From the IMG/VR virus record IMGVR_UViG_3300023223_000074, positions 1 through 34,604 of that record: 34,604 bases of DNA; one strand, given 5' to 3'. A model generated the notes under the pieces. That model saw nothing but the letters and a program-made list of their open reading frames with translations. It had not been told where the DNA came from and did not search any database. Source of the DNA: a virus. Position numbers and translations under genes: made by a program. Positions 1 through 6,530 of this stretch are shown piece after piece (position 1 is the first letter of the stretch; each line of letters starts with the position of its first letter).

Positions 1-143
1 CTCGCTTATATTTTTGATTTCATCGAGAGAATGCGGGCCGCTGTTTCCGACTTGGCCGAGCCCCTACCACCAATGAGAACAATCAACCGGGCTTTGGTTG
101 TTAGGATTCTTTCACATGCTGCTGGTATTTGAAGCGTTGGCAC
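1..143 (-). CDS. Terminase large subunit, 5' fragment only, ends in an in-frame stop at the window edge
   Basis: A GTG start sharing its G with the TAG of the small terminase gene (TAGTG) opens a 45-codon frame. It contains LIVLIGGRGSAKSE, the deviant Walker A P-loop typical of phage TerL ATPases (residues about 20-33). TerL pumps DNA into the prohead using ATP and cuts it with a C-terminal nuclease; everything after the P-loop is absent here. The frame then hits TAA at 8-6, inside 25 bases (1-25) that are an exact copy of 725-749 in the methyltransferase gene. The stop is therefore probably not native: either a chimeric contig end or a real rearrangement. Identity as TerL is well supported by the P-loop and the position next to TerS; the truncation is suspect. 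Confidence 0.85.
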
Positions 144-529
144 TACTTGGCGTCCTTGTCAGCGGTGATTACCTCGACAGTCCAGTTGGTGTCTAGCTTG
201 CCATCCAAGGCGACCTCGCTCTTATCACGTTGTCCGAGCATCTGTTTACCCAACCATATCTGCATGGTTACGTTCCCGTCTTGCGCTGATTTCCATTGGT
301 TACGACGCAAGGATGACTTGCCCTCGCCGCTGTGCTTTTTAAATAGCGCCGCAAAGTTTTCCTCTCCACGCTCATCTAAACGCCTGTTTAGGGTGTCATC
401 TGACATGCCTAATACGCTGCTTATTTCGTCTCTGGTGCACTGAATACGGATCATGCCGATTAGCTGCTCAAACTCTTTGTCTGACATAGGCTTTGTTGGT
501 GCTGGTGCTGTTGGTCCACGCTTACCCAT
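143..529 (-). CDS. Terminase small subunit (DNA-packaging recognition protein)
   Basis: A 128-residue basic protein directly before TerL. The N-terminal half (about 20-55) reads as a helix-turn-helix: TRDEISSVLGMSDDTLNRRL. The second half carries the family-like stretch SLRRNQWKSAQDGNVTMQIW followed by LGKQMLGQRDK, seen in many small terminases or packaging HTH proteins. In the family this protein binds the packaging site and hands DNA to TerL. Its start overlaps the AP2 gene by 8 nt and its stop overlaps the TerL GTG. The family call rests on remembered sequence patterns plus position; I am fairly sure. Confidence 0.85.
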   Translation of the reverse strand: MGKRGPTAPAPTKPMSDKEFEQLIGMIRIQCTRDEISSVLGMSDDTLNRRLDERGEENFAALFKKHSGEGKSSLRRNQWKSAQDGNVTMQIWLGKQMLGQRDKSEVALDGKLDTNWTVEVITADKDAK

Positions 530-716
530 GTTGTATCTCCGCGAATGGGTTTACTAGAATTGACGGTTTACTTCGTGCTTTGTGGTTTCTTGCTTTCATT
601 ACTGCGCGTTCGGCTTCGTCTTGTGTTTCGTGGCTGCCGACGTATTCATTTTTCATGTTGCGCCATATGTGTGCTTTCCACTTACCGCTGTGTTTGTGAA
701 ATCCTACGCCCTTCAT
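522..716 (-). CDS. Stand-alone AP2-domain-like DNA-binding protein
   Basis: A 64-residue protein starting TAATG-coupled to the methyltransferase stop. Residues 3-44 (GVGFHKHSGKWKAHI..., YVGSHETQDEAERAVMKAR) match the AP2-type fold at the C-terminal ends of the three HNH endonucleases in this window (GVNWSKQLSKWRARI, LGYFSDKKDAVAAR). It has no HNH nuclease part. It may be a remnant of a homing endonuclease, or a small DNA-binding protein now used near the packaging genes. Function unknown; the domain call is from visual similarity. Confidence 0.7.
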   Translation of the reverse strand: MKGVGFHKHSGKWKAHIWRNMKNEYVGSHETQDEAERAVMKARNHKARSKPSILVNPFAEIQHG

Positions 717-2017
717 TATGCAGCCTCGCTTATATTTTTGATTTCATCGTATGTTTGGCCTGTTGTTTCCATTGTTGCTTGTTTACCTGTGTATTCTTCC
801 CATCGTTTGATTATCACATCGCAGTACTTGGGGTCCAATTCCATGAGATAAGATTTGCATCCCATTTTTTCTGCCGAAATCATCGTGGTTCCAGTACCCC
901 CGAAAGGTTCAATGATAACGCCTCCATGTGGACAGAAGTTCTTGATGCCTTCGTCCACTAGGGCGATAGGGAAACAAGCCTTGTGTTGTTCGTGGTTAGC
1001 ACCGATGTTGCTTATCTTCCAAAGGTTCCGCAAGCATTCTGTTCTGTTCTTGTTTATCTTGAACTTTCCAGCGCATAGGACAAAGATGAATTCATAAATT
1101 CTAGTTAGGTTATCGCCTTGCAATGAAACAGCCATTGATTTTTCCCAAACGATTGTTTCAACCAATGGGATTGAACGCTTTGCTGCTGCAATAACGTCGA
1201 TGTATTCGCTTGGGCTGTTCTTGTTGTAGTTGATATTGTAGCAGCACACGAAATCTTGCGAGGCTACTGCCGACAATGCAGAAATTATGTCTGCGTTAAA
1301 TTGGATATATTCATCACTAGTTCGATCATCTGAATACCCACCAACATACAAGCCTCCGGCACCTGCCTTTGGCGCTTTACTGTGCATCTGCGCTGAAGTC
1401 ATGGCTGCGTTATAAGGCGGCGATGTAAAACAGAAATCAGCCTTAACCCCATCCATCAACTTCTCAACAGCGTCAATACTCGTGCTATCCCCGCACATAA
1501 GCCGGTGGTTGCCGAGCAGCCAAACGTCGCCCTCTACGGTTACTGGCGTTTCAGGTGCTTCGGGTACTGCGTCCTCGTCGGTCAATCCTTCTGTTTCTTC
1601 TGCCATGAGGTCCGAGAGTTCGTTTACATCGAAGCCAATTAAATCCAAGTCGAAATCAAGCTCTGATAATTCGCTTAACTCTATCTTGAGCATTTCGGTA
1701 TCCCACTCTGCGTTCAGAGCGAGTTTGTTATCCGCGATGATGTAGGCTTTCTTCTGTGCGTCCGTCCAGCCTGTGGCGGTTATACAGGGTGCCTCGTCGT
1801 ATCCCTCGGCCTGTGCTGCTAGAACGCGGCCATGCCCGGCGATGATACCACCATCCTCATCAATGATGATAGGGTTTGTCCACCCCCACTCACGCATTGA
1901 AGCGCGGATCTGGTTGACTTGCGTTTCGCTGTGGGTTCGGCTGTTGCGTGCGTATGGCACTAAATCTTTGATCGGCTTGCGCTCAACCGTGTCTGCTGGC
2001 CATTGTGGGGATGCCAT
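716..2017 (-). CDS. ParB-like nuclease domain fused to a DNA methyltransferase (beta-class order)
   Basis: 433 residues. The start is the ATG coupled TAATG to the upstream stop; an in-frame upstream start at 2158 would overlap that gene by 142 nt. Residues about 10-100 form a ParB/Srx-like domain with GHGRVLAAQ at 61-69. An acidic linker (about 110-160) follows. The methyltransferase has its catalytic motif TSPPYN at 198-203 before the AdoMet-binding FGGTGTT at 372-378, i.e. the beta-class order, typical of N4-cytosine or N6-adenine enzymes. It probably modifies phage DNA against host restriction. No cognate nuclease is present. The last 25-base stretch before the stop (725-749) is the sequence repeated at 1-25. 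The fusion is known in other phages and prophages. Confidence 0.93.
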   Translation of the reverse strand: MASPQWPADTVERKPIKDLVPYARNSRTHSETQVNQIRASMREWGWTNPIIIDEDGGIIAGHGRVLAAQAEGYDEAPCITATGWTDAQKKAYIIADNKLALNAEWDTEMLKIELSELSELDFDLDLIGFDVNELSDLMAEETEGLTDEDAVPEAPETPVTVEGDVWLLGNHRLMCGDSTSIDAVEKLMDGVKADFCFTSPPYNAAMTSAQMHSKAPKAGAGGLYVGGYSDDRTSDEYIQFNADIISALSAVASQDFVCCYNINYNKNSPSEYIDVIAAAKRSIPLVETIVWEKSMAVSLQGDNLTRIYEFIFVLCAGKFKINKNRTECLRNLWKISNIGANHEQHKACFPIALVDEGIKNFCPHGGVIIEPFGGTGTTMISAEKMGCKSYLMELDPKYCDVIIKRWEEYTGKQATMETTGQTYDEIKNISEAA

Positions 2018-2319
2018 TACAGCGTCTCCGCTAAGCTGAAGCGAATTATCGGCGTTTGCTCTCTGTCTTCCGATGCGTTGGTTATTTCCCCGAATAGCAT
2101 TGTCTCGCCTGAGAAGGTTAGGGCCGCGGTCTCGGAACTTGTCAGGTATCCGGGCCATTCGTTATCAACGGCTTCGATTACCCTGCTTATTGCGGGTGTG
2201 TCGCCTGGGTACTTCTTCACCTTTATTGTGCAGATCCATCCGTCGATGGTTTCACCGCTTCTATCGAATACGAATGGAAAGCTACCACCCTTGCGAACTG
2301 TTGACATTTGGTCAGCCAT
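2017..2319 (-). CDS. Conserved phage hypothetical, possible small structural protein
   Basis: 100 residues, no signal peptide or membrane segment. The sequence (SFPFVFDRSGETIDGWICTI) looks beta-rich, like small virion or adaptor proteins. It overlaps its upstream neighbour by 8 nt and couples TAATG to the methyltransferase. It travels with the 76-aa and 153-aa genes just upstream, which suggests a shared role. I do not recognise a named family. Confidence 0.75.
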   Translation of the reverse strand: MADQMSTVRKGGSFPFVFDRSGETIDGWICTIKVKKYPGDTPAISRVIEAVDNEWPGYLTSSETAALTFSGETMLFGEITNASEDREQTPIIRFSLAETL

Positions 2320-2542
2320 TTGAACCTCTCCCCCTTGTTGAAGATGAACGCCCTGTTGATGTGCGTGGTCTTGCGCGGCCTGAGCCTGAAGCGCGGTTGA
2401 CTATGGCACTTGCTGGCGTTGGGGTGACTGTTGCGCTTGCTGCTATCGGTTCAGCAGCGCCGGTTGCGCCCTTGGCACCGCCTTGAACAATCTCAACGAC
2501 CTTCTTTAGAAAACCGTAATGATACGCATAAAATTCTGTCAT
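2312..2542 (-). CDS. Small hypothetical with low-complexity basic tail
   Basis: 76 residues; starts with an ATGA overlap on the 153-aa gene. Residues 1-22 (MTEFYAYHYGFLKKVVEIVQ) could form an amphipathic helix. The rest is Ala/Gly/Thr/Pro-rich and ends in an Arg/Ser/Gly-rich tail, probably disordered and perhaps nucleic-acid binding. Function unknown. Confidence 0.65.
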   Translation of the reverse strand: MTEFYAYHYGFLKKVVEIVQGGAKGATGAAEPIAASATVTPTPASAIVNRASGSGRARPRTSTGRSSSTRGRGSNG

Positions 2543-3000
2543 GGTGAATCCAATGTTGAAATGGTAGCTGATGGCGATAATAGGCTACCAGTTATTTTCT
2601 TGTCAAATACAGGCGTTGTCGTGCCTTTCTTGTTGATACGCAGAGAAAGGCTATCCTCTATGCGATCACCGTCCTGAATATCGTTTATTGTTTCGGTCGA
2701 AGCTGTTGGTACGTCTATGGCGATTAGCAGGTCTTGCCACTCTGCCCCGGCTGCGTCGATCGCTTGGATGTTGACTTTCTCGCCGGCCATTTCCGCTGCT
2801 GTGAGGGATATTAAAACGGTTACGCTCCCCGTAGGGTCTACCGTGGGGAGGTTTGTTAGGTTTGCGAATGTTGAACCATCTATGGATATTTTGAAGTCTC
2901 CCGCCTCTATCGTGGGGTCAGCAATGAAGCTTGACGGGTCCAGCGCATCGGCAAGGGTCACGTAAAATTCATAAGATGCATTAAAAACTGGAACTGCCAT
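2539..3000 (-). CDS. Hypothetical beta-rich protein, possible virion component
   Basis: 153 residues. The first 110 (VTLADALDPSSF..., SVTVLISLTAAEM, WQDLLIAIDVP) alternate hydrophobic and polar residues as in an immunoglobulin-like or decoration-protein fold. The C-terminal part (INDIQDGDRIEDSLSLRINK) resembles a conserved tail seen in other phage structural-gene clusters. No Shine-Dalgarno of note. It heads the 153/76/100-aa cluster. Structural role inferred from composition only. Confidence 0.7.
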   Translation of the reverse strand: MAVPVFNASYEFYVTLADALDPSSFIADPTIEAGDFKISIDGSTFANLTNLPTVDPTGSVTVLISLTAAEMAGEKVNIQAIDAAGAEWQDLLIAIDVPTASTETINDIQDGDRIEDSLSLRINKKGTTTPVFDKKITGSLLSPSATISTLDSP

Positions 3001-3053
3001 GATACGCCCTCTGGTTTCGGGTAGTTTACAGCATTTCCGTTGTTATTGAAAGG

Positions 3054-3254
3054 TTAGTCACTCATCTTTGTGACACGCTTCACCGCTGGTTCTGGTTTTT
3101 CCTTTGGGGTTATGTCTTTCATTGGCCTGCCAGTTAAGGGCCCGCATTTATCCCTTTCAGAAAAAGCCCGCATCTGGGCCTCCATATCGGACTCGTACAT
3201 TTCCTGCTGATGCCTCCACGAACCGAATGCTTTTCCCATTGGCGCTCCCATCAT
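3054..3254 (-). CDS. Small hypothetical protein
   Basis: 66 residues, charged, with helical Gln/Glu/Met-rich residues 12-32 and a Lys/Pro-rich end. Begins ATGATG and overlaps the TGA of an 11-codon upstream frame (ATGA). Family not recognised. Confidence 0.6.
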   Translation of the reverse strand: MMGAPMGKAFGSWRHQQEMYESDMEAQMRAFSERDKCGPLTGRPMKDITPKEKPEPAVKRVTKMSD

Positions 3255-3286
3255 TCAGCCCTTTCGAGTGTTAGTTGTTCTGTCAT
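3251..3286 (-). CDS. 11-codon micro-ORF coupled to the 66-aa gene
   Basis: Encodes MTEQLTLERAE. It has the clear Shine-Dalgarno GGAGG seven bases before its ATG and overlaps the next start as ATGA. It may be a translated leader that feeds ribosomes into the 66-aa gene. The ribosome site and coupling are visible; the function is inferred. Confidence 0.4.
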   Translation of the reverse strand: MTEQLTLERAE

Positions 3287-3532
3287 TGGTTTATCCTCCG
3301 TTTGTTTGGTTGAGGCGCGTTGGATTTATCGGAACCCTCAACCGGAATCGACATCGTTAGATGAATTGCCGCGCCTCATCTATGCCTACCGTGTTTCAGA
3401 TAGGCATACAAAAGGGCGTTTAAGCCTCATCCATTTCTCATGATAACCTCCTGTGTTGTCTTTTCCGTAGGGAGGGTTGCCCCTCATATCTATGCATACC
3501 AGAACGCCCGAAAGCCGTAAACGCGCGAATTG
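3287..3532 (-). promoter_or_regulatory. Structured intergenic leader between early and packaging genes
   Basis: No long gene. It contains a perfect 8-bp inverted repeat TATGCCTA (3381-3388)/TAGGCATA (3401-3408) and a perfect 9-bp inverted repeat TGAGGCGCG (3311-3319)/CGCGCCTCA (3370-3378). On the minus strand a strong AGGAGG leads to a four-codon frame (MRNG) followed by two overlapping or nearby 13-14-codon frames. None of the hairpins has a T tract, so they are not standard terminators. It sits where a lambdoid phage would place late-gene control; that role is inference. Confidence 0.45.
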
Positions 3533-3682
3533 TCACACCCCCCTCAGTATCTCAACCTTCCTCCGCGCAATCGCTTGTTGTTCTTCTACCGTGTAAACCA
3601 CGCTCATTGCCCGGCCTTGCTCTAGGTAGCCTTCAAGTTCCGCTGTGGTTGTTATGGTGGGTAGGGCTTCGAGGGGTCTCAT
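3533..3682 (-). CDS. Small hypothetical protein, last gene of the early leftward operon
   Basis: 49 residues (MRPLEALPTITTTAELEGYL ...), ATGA overlap with the DnaA-like gene. The Glu/Gln/Arg-rich second half (VEEQQAIARRKVEIL) should be helical. No family recognised. The coupling supports that it is translated. Confidence 0.6.
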   Translation of the reverse strand: MRPLEALPTITTTAELEGYLEQGRAMSVVYTVEEQQAIARRKVEILRGV

Positions 3683-3966
3683 ATCAATTCCCCCTGTGTT
3701 GGAATAAGCTGGTTGAAATACCCCATAAGCGCCGACAGGTGGCCCATCTTCTTGAGTTCCGCCGCCTTGTATCTGGTTACAGCGTACATGGCTGATGTGT
3801 GGTCCGCAAACCCTGCTTCTCGGGCAATTTCAGGGTAGGACATTCCAGCATCCCGCATTAGAACACAGGCATAACCGCGACAGTCGCAAGAGGCTTGGGA
3901 ACGGACGTGACTGGCTGGCCATGTTGTTATCCCGTAGCGGGTCATGGAGATTTCTTTAGCGTTCAT
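3679..3966 (-). CDS. DnaA domain IV-like DNA-binding protein
   Basis: 95 residues. Residues 30-67 (RGYACVLMRDAGMSYPEIAR, then EAGFADHTSAMYAVTRYK) follow the pattern of the bacterial DnaA C-terminal DNA-binding domain: helix, S-x-P-E-I-x-R, G-x-x-D-H-T-S, then A-V-x-R. D55-H56-T57 match the DnaA-box-contacting signature. The AAA+ ATPase and domains I-II are absent. Being in the operon with the DUF1376 initiator, it may bind DnaA-box-like sites at the phage origin or compete with host DnaA. The domain call is a pattern match; the role is inferred. Confidence 0.7.
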   Translation of the reverse strand: MNAKEISMTRYGITTWPASHVRSQASCDCRGYACVLMRDAGMSYPEIAREAGFADHTSAMYAVTRYKAAELKKMGHLSALMGYFNQLIPTQGELI

Positions 3967-4169
3967 TGCATCACCATTTCTTCATCGCCATTTTCCATAG
4001 CAAAAGATGACAAACTAGATACTAATTCTAAGTCTGAAATGTCTAGCGACCTTGATACGTGCAATAATAAGCCACAAGCGGCCATGTACGCTTCTTCTGG
4101 TTCCTCGCAAGAATCTACAATAATATTTGCCACTTTATGCACTAATGTGTTTATTTCTTCATCGGTCAT
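3963..4169 (-). CDS. Small acidic hypothetical protein
   Basis: 68 residues, strongly acidic, predicted mostly helical (INTLVHKVANIIVDSC, YMAACGLLLHVSRSL). It overlaps both neighbours as ATGA, so it is part of the replication operon. Acidic helical proteins of this size can be partner-binding or DNA-mimic proteins, but nothing specific can be shown. Confidence 0.6.
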   Translation of the reverse strand: MTDEEINTLVHKVANIIVDSCEEPEEAYMAACGLLLHVSRSLDISDLELVSSLSSFAMENGDEEMVMQ

Positions 4170-4636
4170 TCTCTTTCCTCCGGTTTATCTGTGAATTTAC
4201 GAACCTTAACATCACCGCTAAAGTTCACCTCATCCATTATCGCTTGGCGTTGTTCCGCTGTGGCTTGGATGCGTTCGGGTTCTGGTTTAACGTACTTGGG
4301 CATAGAAGCCGCAACACGCTGCCGGTTCACCACGATGATAGCTTTGATCTGCCCCTCGTGCGCTGCCTTGCGGTTTTTCGTGTCGTTCACGTATTCGGTT
4401 ATTGCCGCGTCAATTTCATCAAGCGAGTAGTTCAGCAAAGCCGCAGTCCAGTCAGCGCGTAGAAGCGTTCGCACCTCATCGCTGATCTGGTCCCAACCAA
4501 AGCGGTCATACTTCCGAGAGATAATCTCAAGTCGAAGACCCACCTTGGAGGCGTGCGATTGCAATTCTTGAGGCGTCATCCAGTTCGTGGACAAGTTTAA
4601 GGGTTGCTTGTTCGCTTCTGCTATTTCCGTTGCCAT
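4166..4636 (-). CDS. Possible replication accessory / helicase-loader-position protein
   Basis: 156 residues. It starts inside the DUF1376 gene (110-nt overlap in another frame) at an ATG preceded by a strong AAGGAGG, nine bases upstream, so the long overlap is probably real. Helical segments around 45-105 (WTAALLNYSLDEIDAAITEY) resemble the small helicase-recruiting or P-like proteins that follow initiators in phage replication modules. No Walker motif. Loader role is inference from position and helix pattern. Confidence 0.6.
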   Translation of the reverse strand: MATEIAEANKQPLNLSTNWMTPQELQSHASKVGLRLEIISRKYDRFGWDQISDEVRTLLRADWTAALLNYSLDEIDAAITEYVNDTKNRKAAHEGQIKAIIVVNRQRVAASMPKYVKPEPERIQATAEQRQAIMDEVNFSGDVKVRKFTDKPEERE

Positions 4637-5330
4637 TGTATTGGCCTCCTTTTGGTTGTTCTATTTCATCTTCCCAGCATTGCTGATTAAGCCAAGGCTC
4701 TGGGCCTTTGCCCCTTCCGTCCAAGACTTGGGCATCACCTGAATATCTAATCGCCCCGTTAACCATAGTTTGCTCAGAAATTCCTGCATTCATTTGGCGC
4801 GTGTAAACTCTCAACGCCTCTTTCTTGCCTTTCTTAGCCCCGCCCCTATGTGGATACTGATTCCAGAAATCCTCAAATGCTACAGGAGTAACTTTAGTTA
4901 CTCTCTTAACCGTTGTTATGGGTATGGGTTTGGGTTGCTGCGGAGCCGTTGGTAACGGTGGGTCAACAGCCGTTGAACTAGTATCTAACGATTTCAACGC
5001 TCTAGCCTTTGCAGATGCTTCGCCAGCAATGCGCTTTTGTTCGCGCTGTTTTGAAACGAAAGCGCGTTGACTCGTTAGCTTTTTCTGCGTCCACCCCTCA
5101 TCTGACAACCGCCAGAACGACATAATCGTGGGCTTCATCTTGTTCCATTTGCCCTTTGTCACGCCAACCATAAGGGCCAGCCGCGCGTCATTATCGGGCA
5201 GTGCGCATGCTTCTGTGCGCCAAGCGAACATCAGAAGCCGGAGGTAAACCCCGTGTTCCTCATTCGTCAAATGCGCTGTATCAGCTATGTAGGCATCTGT
5301 GAAAAGTGGTAATGCTGGAAATTCAGCCAT
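4527..5330 (-). CDS. DUF1376-type phage replication initiator
   Basis: 267 residues. Start chosen at the ATG sharing an A with the TAA of a 22-codon frame (TAATG); an upstream in-frame start is less likely. Residues 1-90 match the DUF1376 N-terminus (ALPLFTDAYIADTAHLTNEE, then HGVYLRLLMFAW, LPDND). Residues 115-145 are a Pro/Thr-rich linker. Residues 150-225 (AFEDFWNQYPHRGGAKKGKK, GPEPWLNQQCWEDE) match the C-terminal region seen in phage replication proteins. The family is linked to origin recognition and recruitment of the host replisome. The linker DNA holds a 16-bp palindrome that may be part of the origin. Confidence 0.88.
   Translation of the reverse strand: MAEFPALPLFTDAYIADTAHLTNEEHGVYLRLLMFAWRTEACALPDNDARLALMVGVTKGKWNKMKPTIMSFWRLSDEGWTQKKLTSQRAFVSKQREQKRIAGEASAKARALKSLDTSSTAVDPPLPTAPQQPKPIPITTVKRVTKVTPVAFEDFWNQYPHRGGAKKGKKEALRVYTRQMNAGISEQTMVNGAIRYSGDAQVLDGRGKGPEPWLNQQCWEDEIEQPKGGQYNGNGNSRSEQATLKLVHELDDASRIAIARLQGGSST
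4887..4902. repeat. 16-bp palindrome inside the initiator gene, candidate origin element
   Basis: AGTAACTTTAGTTACT: two perfect 7-bp arms separated by TT. It lies in the part coding for the linker of the DUF1376 protein, as lambda-type origins lie within the initiator gene. No set of direct iterons was obvious by eye, so the origin call is only a suggestion. Confidence 0.35.
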
Positions 5331-5398
5331 TAAGTTTGCCCTTTGTTTGGGCAGATAACTTGCAACACATTCCAAGGCGTGTTATCAAGTACCTGCAT
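5330..5398 (-). CDS. 22-codon micro-ORF coupled to the replication initiator
   Basis: Encodes MQVLDNTPWNVLQVICPNKG plus QT and ends in TAATG shared with the initiator ATG. A GAGG ribosome site is 9-10 bases upstream and a sigma70-like promoter lies just before. It could be a leader that sets initiator translation. Seen: frame, ribosome site, overlap. Inferred: translation and role. Confidence 0.5.
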   Translation of the reverse strand: MQVLDNTPWNVLQVICPNKGQT

Positions 5399-5412
5399 TT
5401 GATCGTGCCTCT

Positions 5413-5441
5413 GTTATACGGCTCCAACCGTTTTTAAGCAA
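5413..5441 (-). promoter_or_regulatory. Sigma70-like promoter ahead of the replication genes
   Basis: On the minus strand: TTGCTT (5441-5436), a 17-base spacer, then TATAAC (5418-5413). It would drive the 22-codon frame, the DUF1376 gene and those after it. The spacer contains ACGG-N6-CCGT, a possible small operator. Predicted by eye. Confidence 0.45.
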
Positions 5442-5484
5442 GCCTCGGATTTATCTCCGGGGTTTGTTTCATTGTAGGGGTTAG

Positions 5485-5754
5485 TCAGTGAAGGTCCTCG
5501 ATTGCTGCGTTCAAGCTATCTATCATTTGTCCGCGTAATTGATTTTTCCACATAGCCCGGTAAGAAGCCTTTTCCTTAGCCACGCTTACCGCTGGTTTTA
5601 TCGTTTGGTTTTCGTCGCAAGCATTCCTAAGATGAATCCACATAGCATCACAAGCCTCTCCGTGTATTTCGTTCGCCCGTTCTGGGTTGGTTTTCCACAT
5701 AGGGGATTCTTCCGCAGCAAAACACGCTTTGGCGAGACTTATGGTTATGTCCAT
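5485..5754 (-). CDS. Hypothetical protein
   Basis: 89 residues. Three consecutive ATGs follow an AGGAG; the third is seven bases from it and is the best-spaced start, the first only one base away. The sequence (MDITISLAKACFAAEESPMW ...) is helical with two Cys and many Trp/Met. A seven-codon frame overlapping the upstream stop (ATGA) ends in TGATG at this start, another coupling link. Function unknown. Confidence 0.65.
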   Translation of the reverse strand: MDITISLAKACFAAEESPMWKTNPERANEIHGEACDAMWIHLRNACDENQTIKPAVSVAKEKASYRAMWKNQLRGQMIDSLNAAIEDLH

Positions 5755-5776
5755 CATCATTCTCCTGTCTGTGTGT

Positions 5777-6013
5777 TCATGTTGTGGTGGCTTTGAGGGT
5801 TTCGGGTTCAATAACTATATCGCCCCTCTTGACCTTGCCGTTCATTTCATCAGCAATGCCCTGCGCTTGTGACTTGTCGTAATATTTAGACTCACCGCCG
5901 CCTTTACCTGCAAGAGTAGGTCCATACGCACCGCCGATACCAACAACCCAATACTCGCGCCCATTCGGCCATTCACGCCTACGGGTTGTCCATTTCTTGC
6001 TAGGCTTTCCCAT
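5777..6013 (-). CDS. Small hypothetical protein
   Basis: 78 residues, start at the ATG one base after the upstream TAA. Residues 13-60 (WPNGREYWVVGIGGAYGPTL; KYYDKSQAQGIADEMN) look like a small alpha/beta unit with a basic N-terminus (KPSKKWTTRRR). Family not recognised. Confidence 0.65.
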   Translation of the reverse strand: MGKPSKKWTTRRREWPNGREYWVVGIGGAYGPTLAGKGGGESKYYDKSQAQGIADEMNGKVKRGDIVIEPETLKATTT

Positions 6014-6014
6014 G

Positions 6015-6146
6015 TTACGGCCCCTTCTTTTCTTCTGCCTTAATGGCTGCGCTTTCCCTATCACCGGCAGAGATATGTTTAGCGTCGAAATAGTCGGCCA
6101 ATATTCCATAAAATTCGCGCACTGTCGAATACCAAAAAATCCTCAT
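6015..6146 (-). CDS. Small hypothetical protein
   Basis: 43 residues (MRIFWYSTVREFYGILADYF ... AAIKAEEKKGP), ATGA overlap with the upstream gene and one base from the next start. Aromatic-rich N-terminus, charged helical C-terminus. Coupling on both sides is the evidence for translation. Confidence 0.55.
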   Translation of the reverse strand: MRIFWYSTVREFYGILADYFDAKHISAGDRESAAIKAEEKKGP

Positions 6147-6529
6147 GACCGGGTTTCTCCTTTTGGAAGGGCCTTGTGCAGAATATAATTCAAAGCGGAA
6201 TTGTTTATAGCCTCCATGCGCTCTGTGTCGCGATGTTCTGACAAACCTGATATATGCACCAAAACCGCCTCCAATTCAGCTATGCGCTTATCTGATGCAA
6301 CCAAGGCGTCAGCAGCTTCCCGCATAACCCCCAATACACCGCCCATTTGACGGTGACCATCTGGGCCACGATCCGCATTATCAAGGCCGCTACGCAGCTG
6401 CATAACTAAGAGCGTCTCCGGCGCACCTTCTACTTCATCAGTCATGGGGGTGAGCATATCCTTGCCGCCCTTTGTCCAATCGGTTAATCCTGAAATCTGA
6501 TCGGGGCTGAATTTGGGTTCATCAGTCAT
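6143..6529 (-). CDS. Hypothetical protein
   Basis: 128 residues; start has an AAGGAG nearby. Residues 70-105 (VMREAADALVASDKRIAELE) have the coiled-coil look of the small phage proteins with EAADxL...RIAELE. No catalytic motif. Function unknown. Confidence 0.7.
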   Translation of the reverse strand: MTDEPKFSPDQISGLTDWTKGGKDMLTPMTDEVEGAPETLLVMQLRSGLDNADRGPDGHRQMGGVLGVMREAADALVASDKRIAELEAVLVHISGLSEHRDTERMEAINNSALNYILHKALPKGETRS

Positions 6530-6530
6530 G

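Noticed and set aside
1-749. 25-bp repeat as an attachment site or terminal repeat
   Set aside because: There is no integrase, the copies are 724 bp apart in one window and one sits within a coding end; a chimeric join explains it better.
545-961. Plus-strand frames opposite the methyltransferase and AP2 genes
   Set aside because: They lie opposite well-supported genes, have Cys/Phe-rich shadow composition and no ribosome site.
2018-2158. N-terminal extension of the methyltransferase
   Set aside because: Overlaps the upstream gene entirely out of frame; TAATG start at 2017 fits the local pattern.
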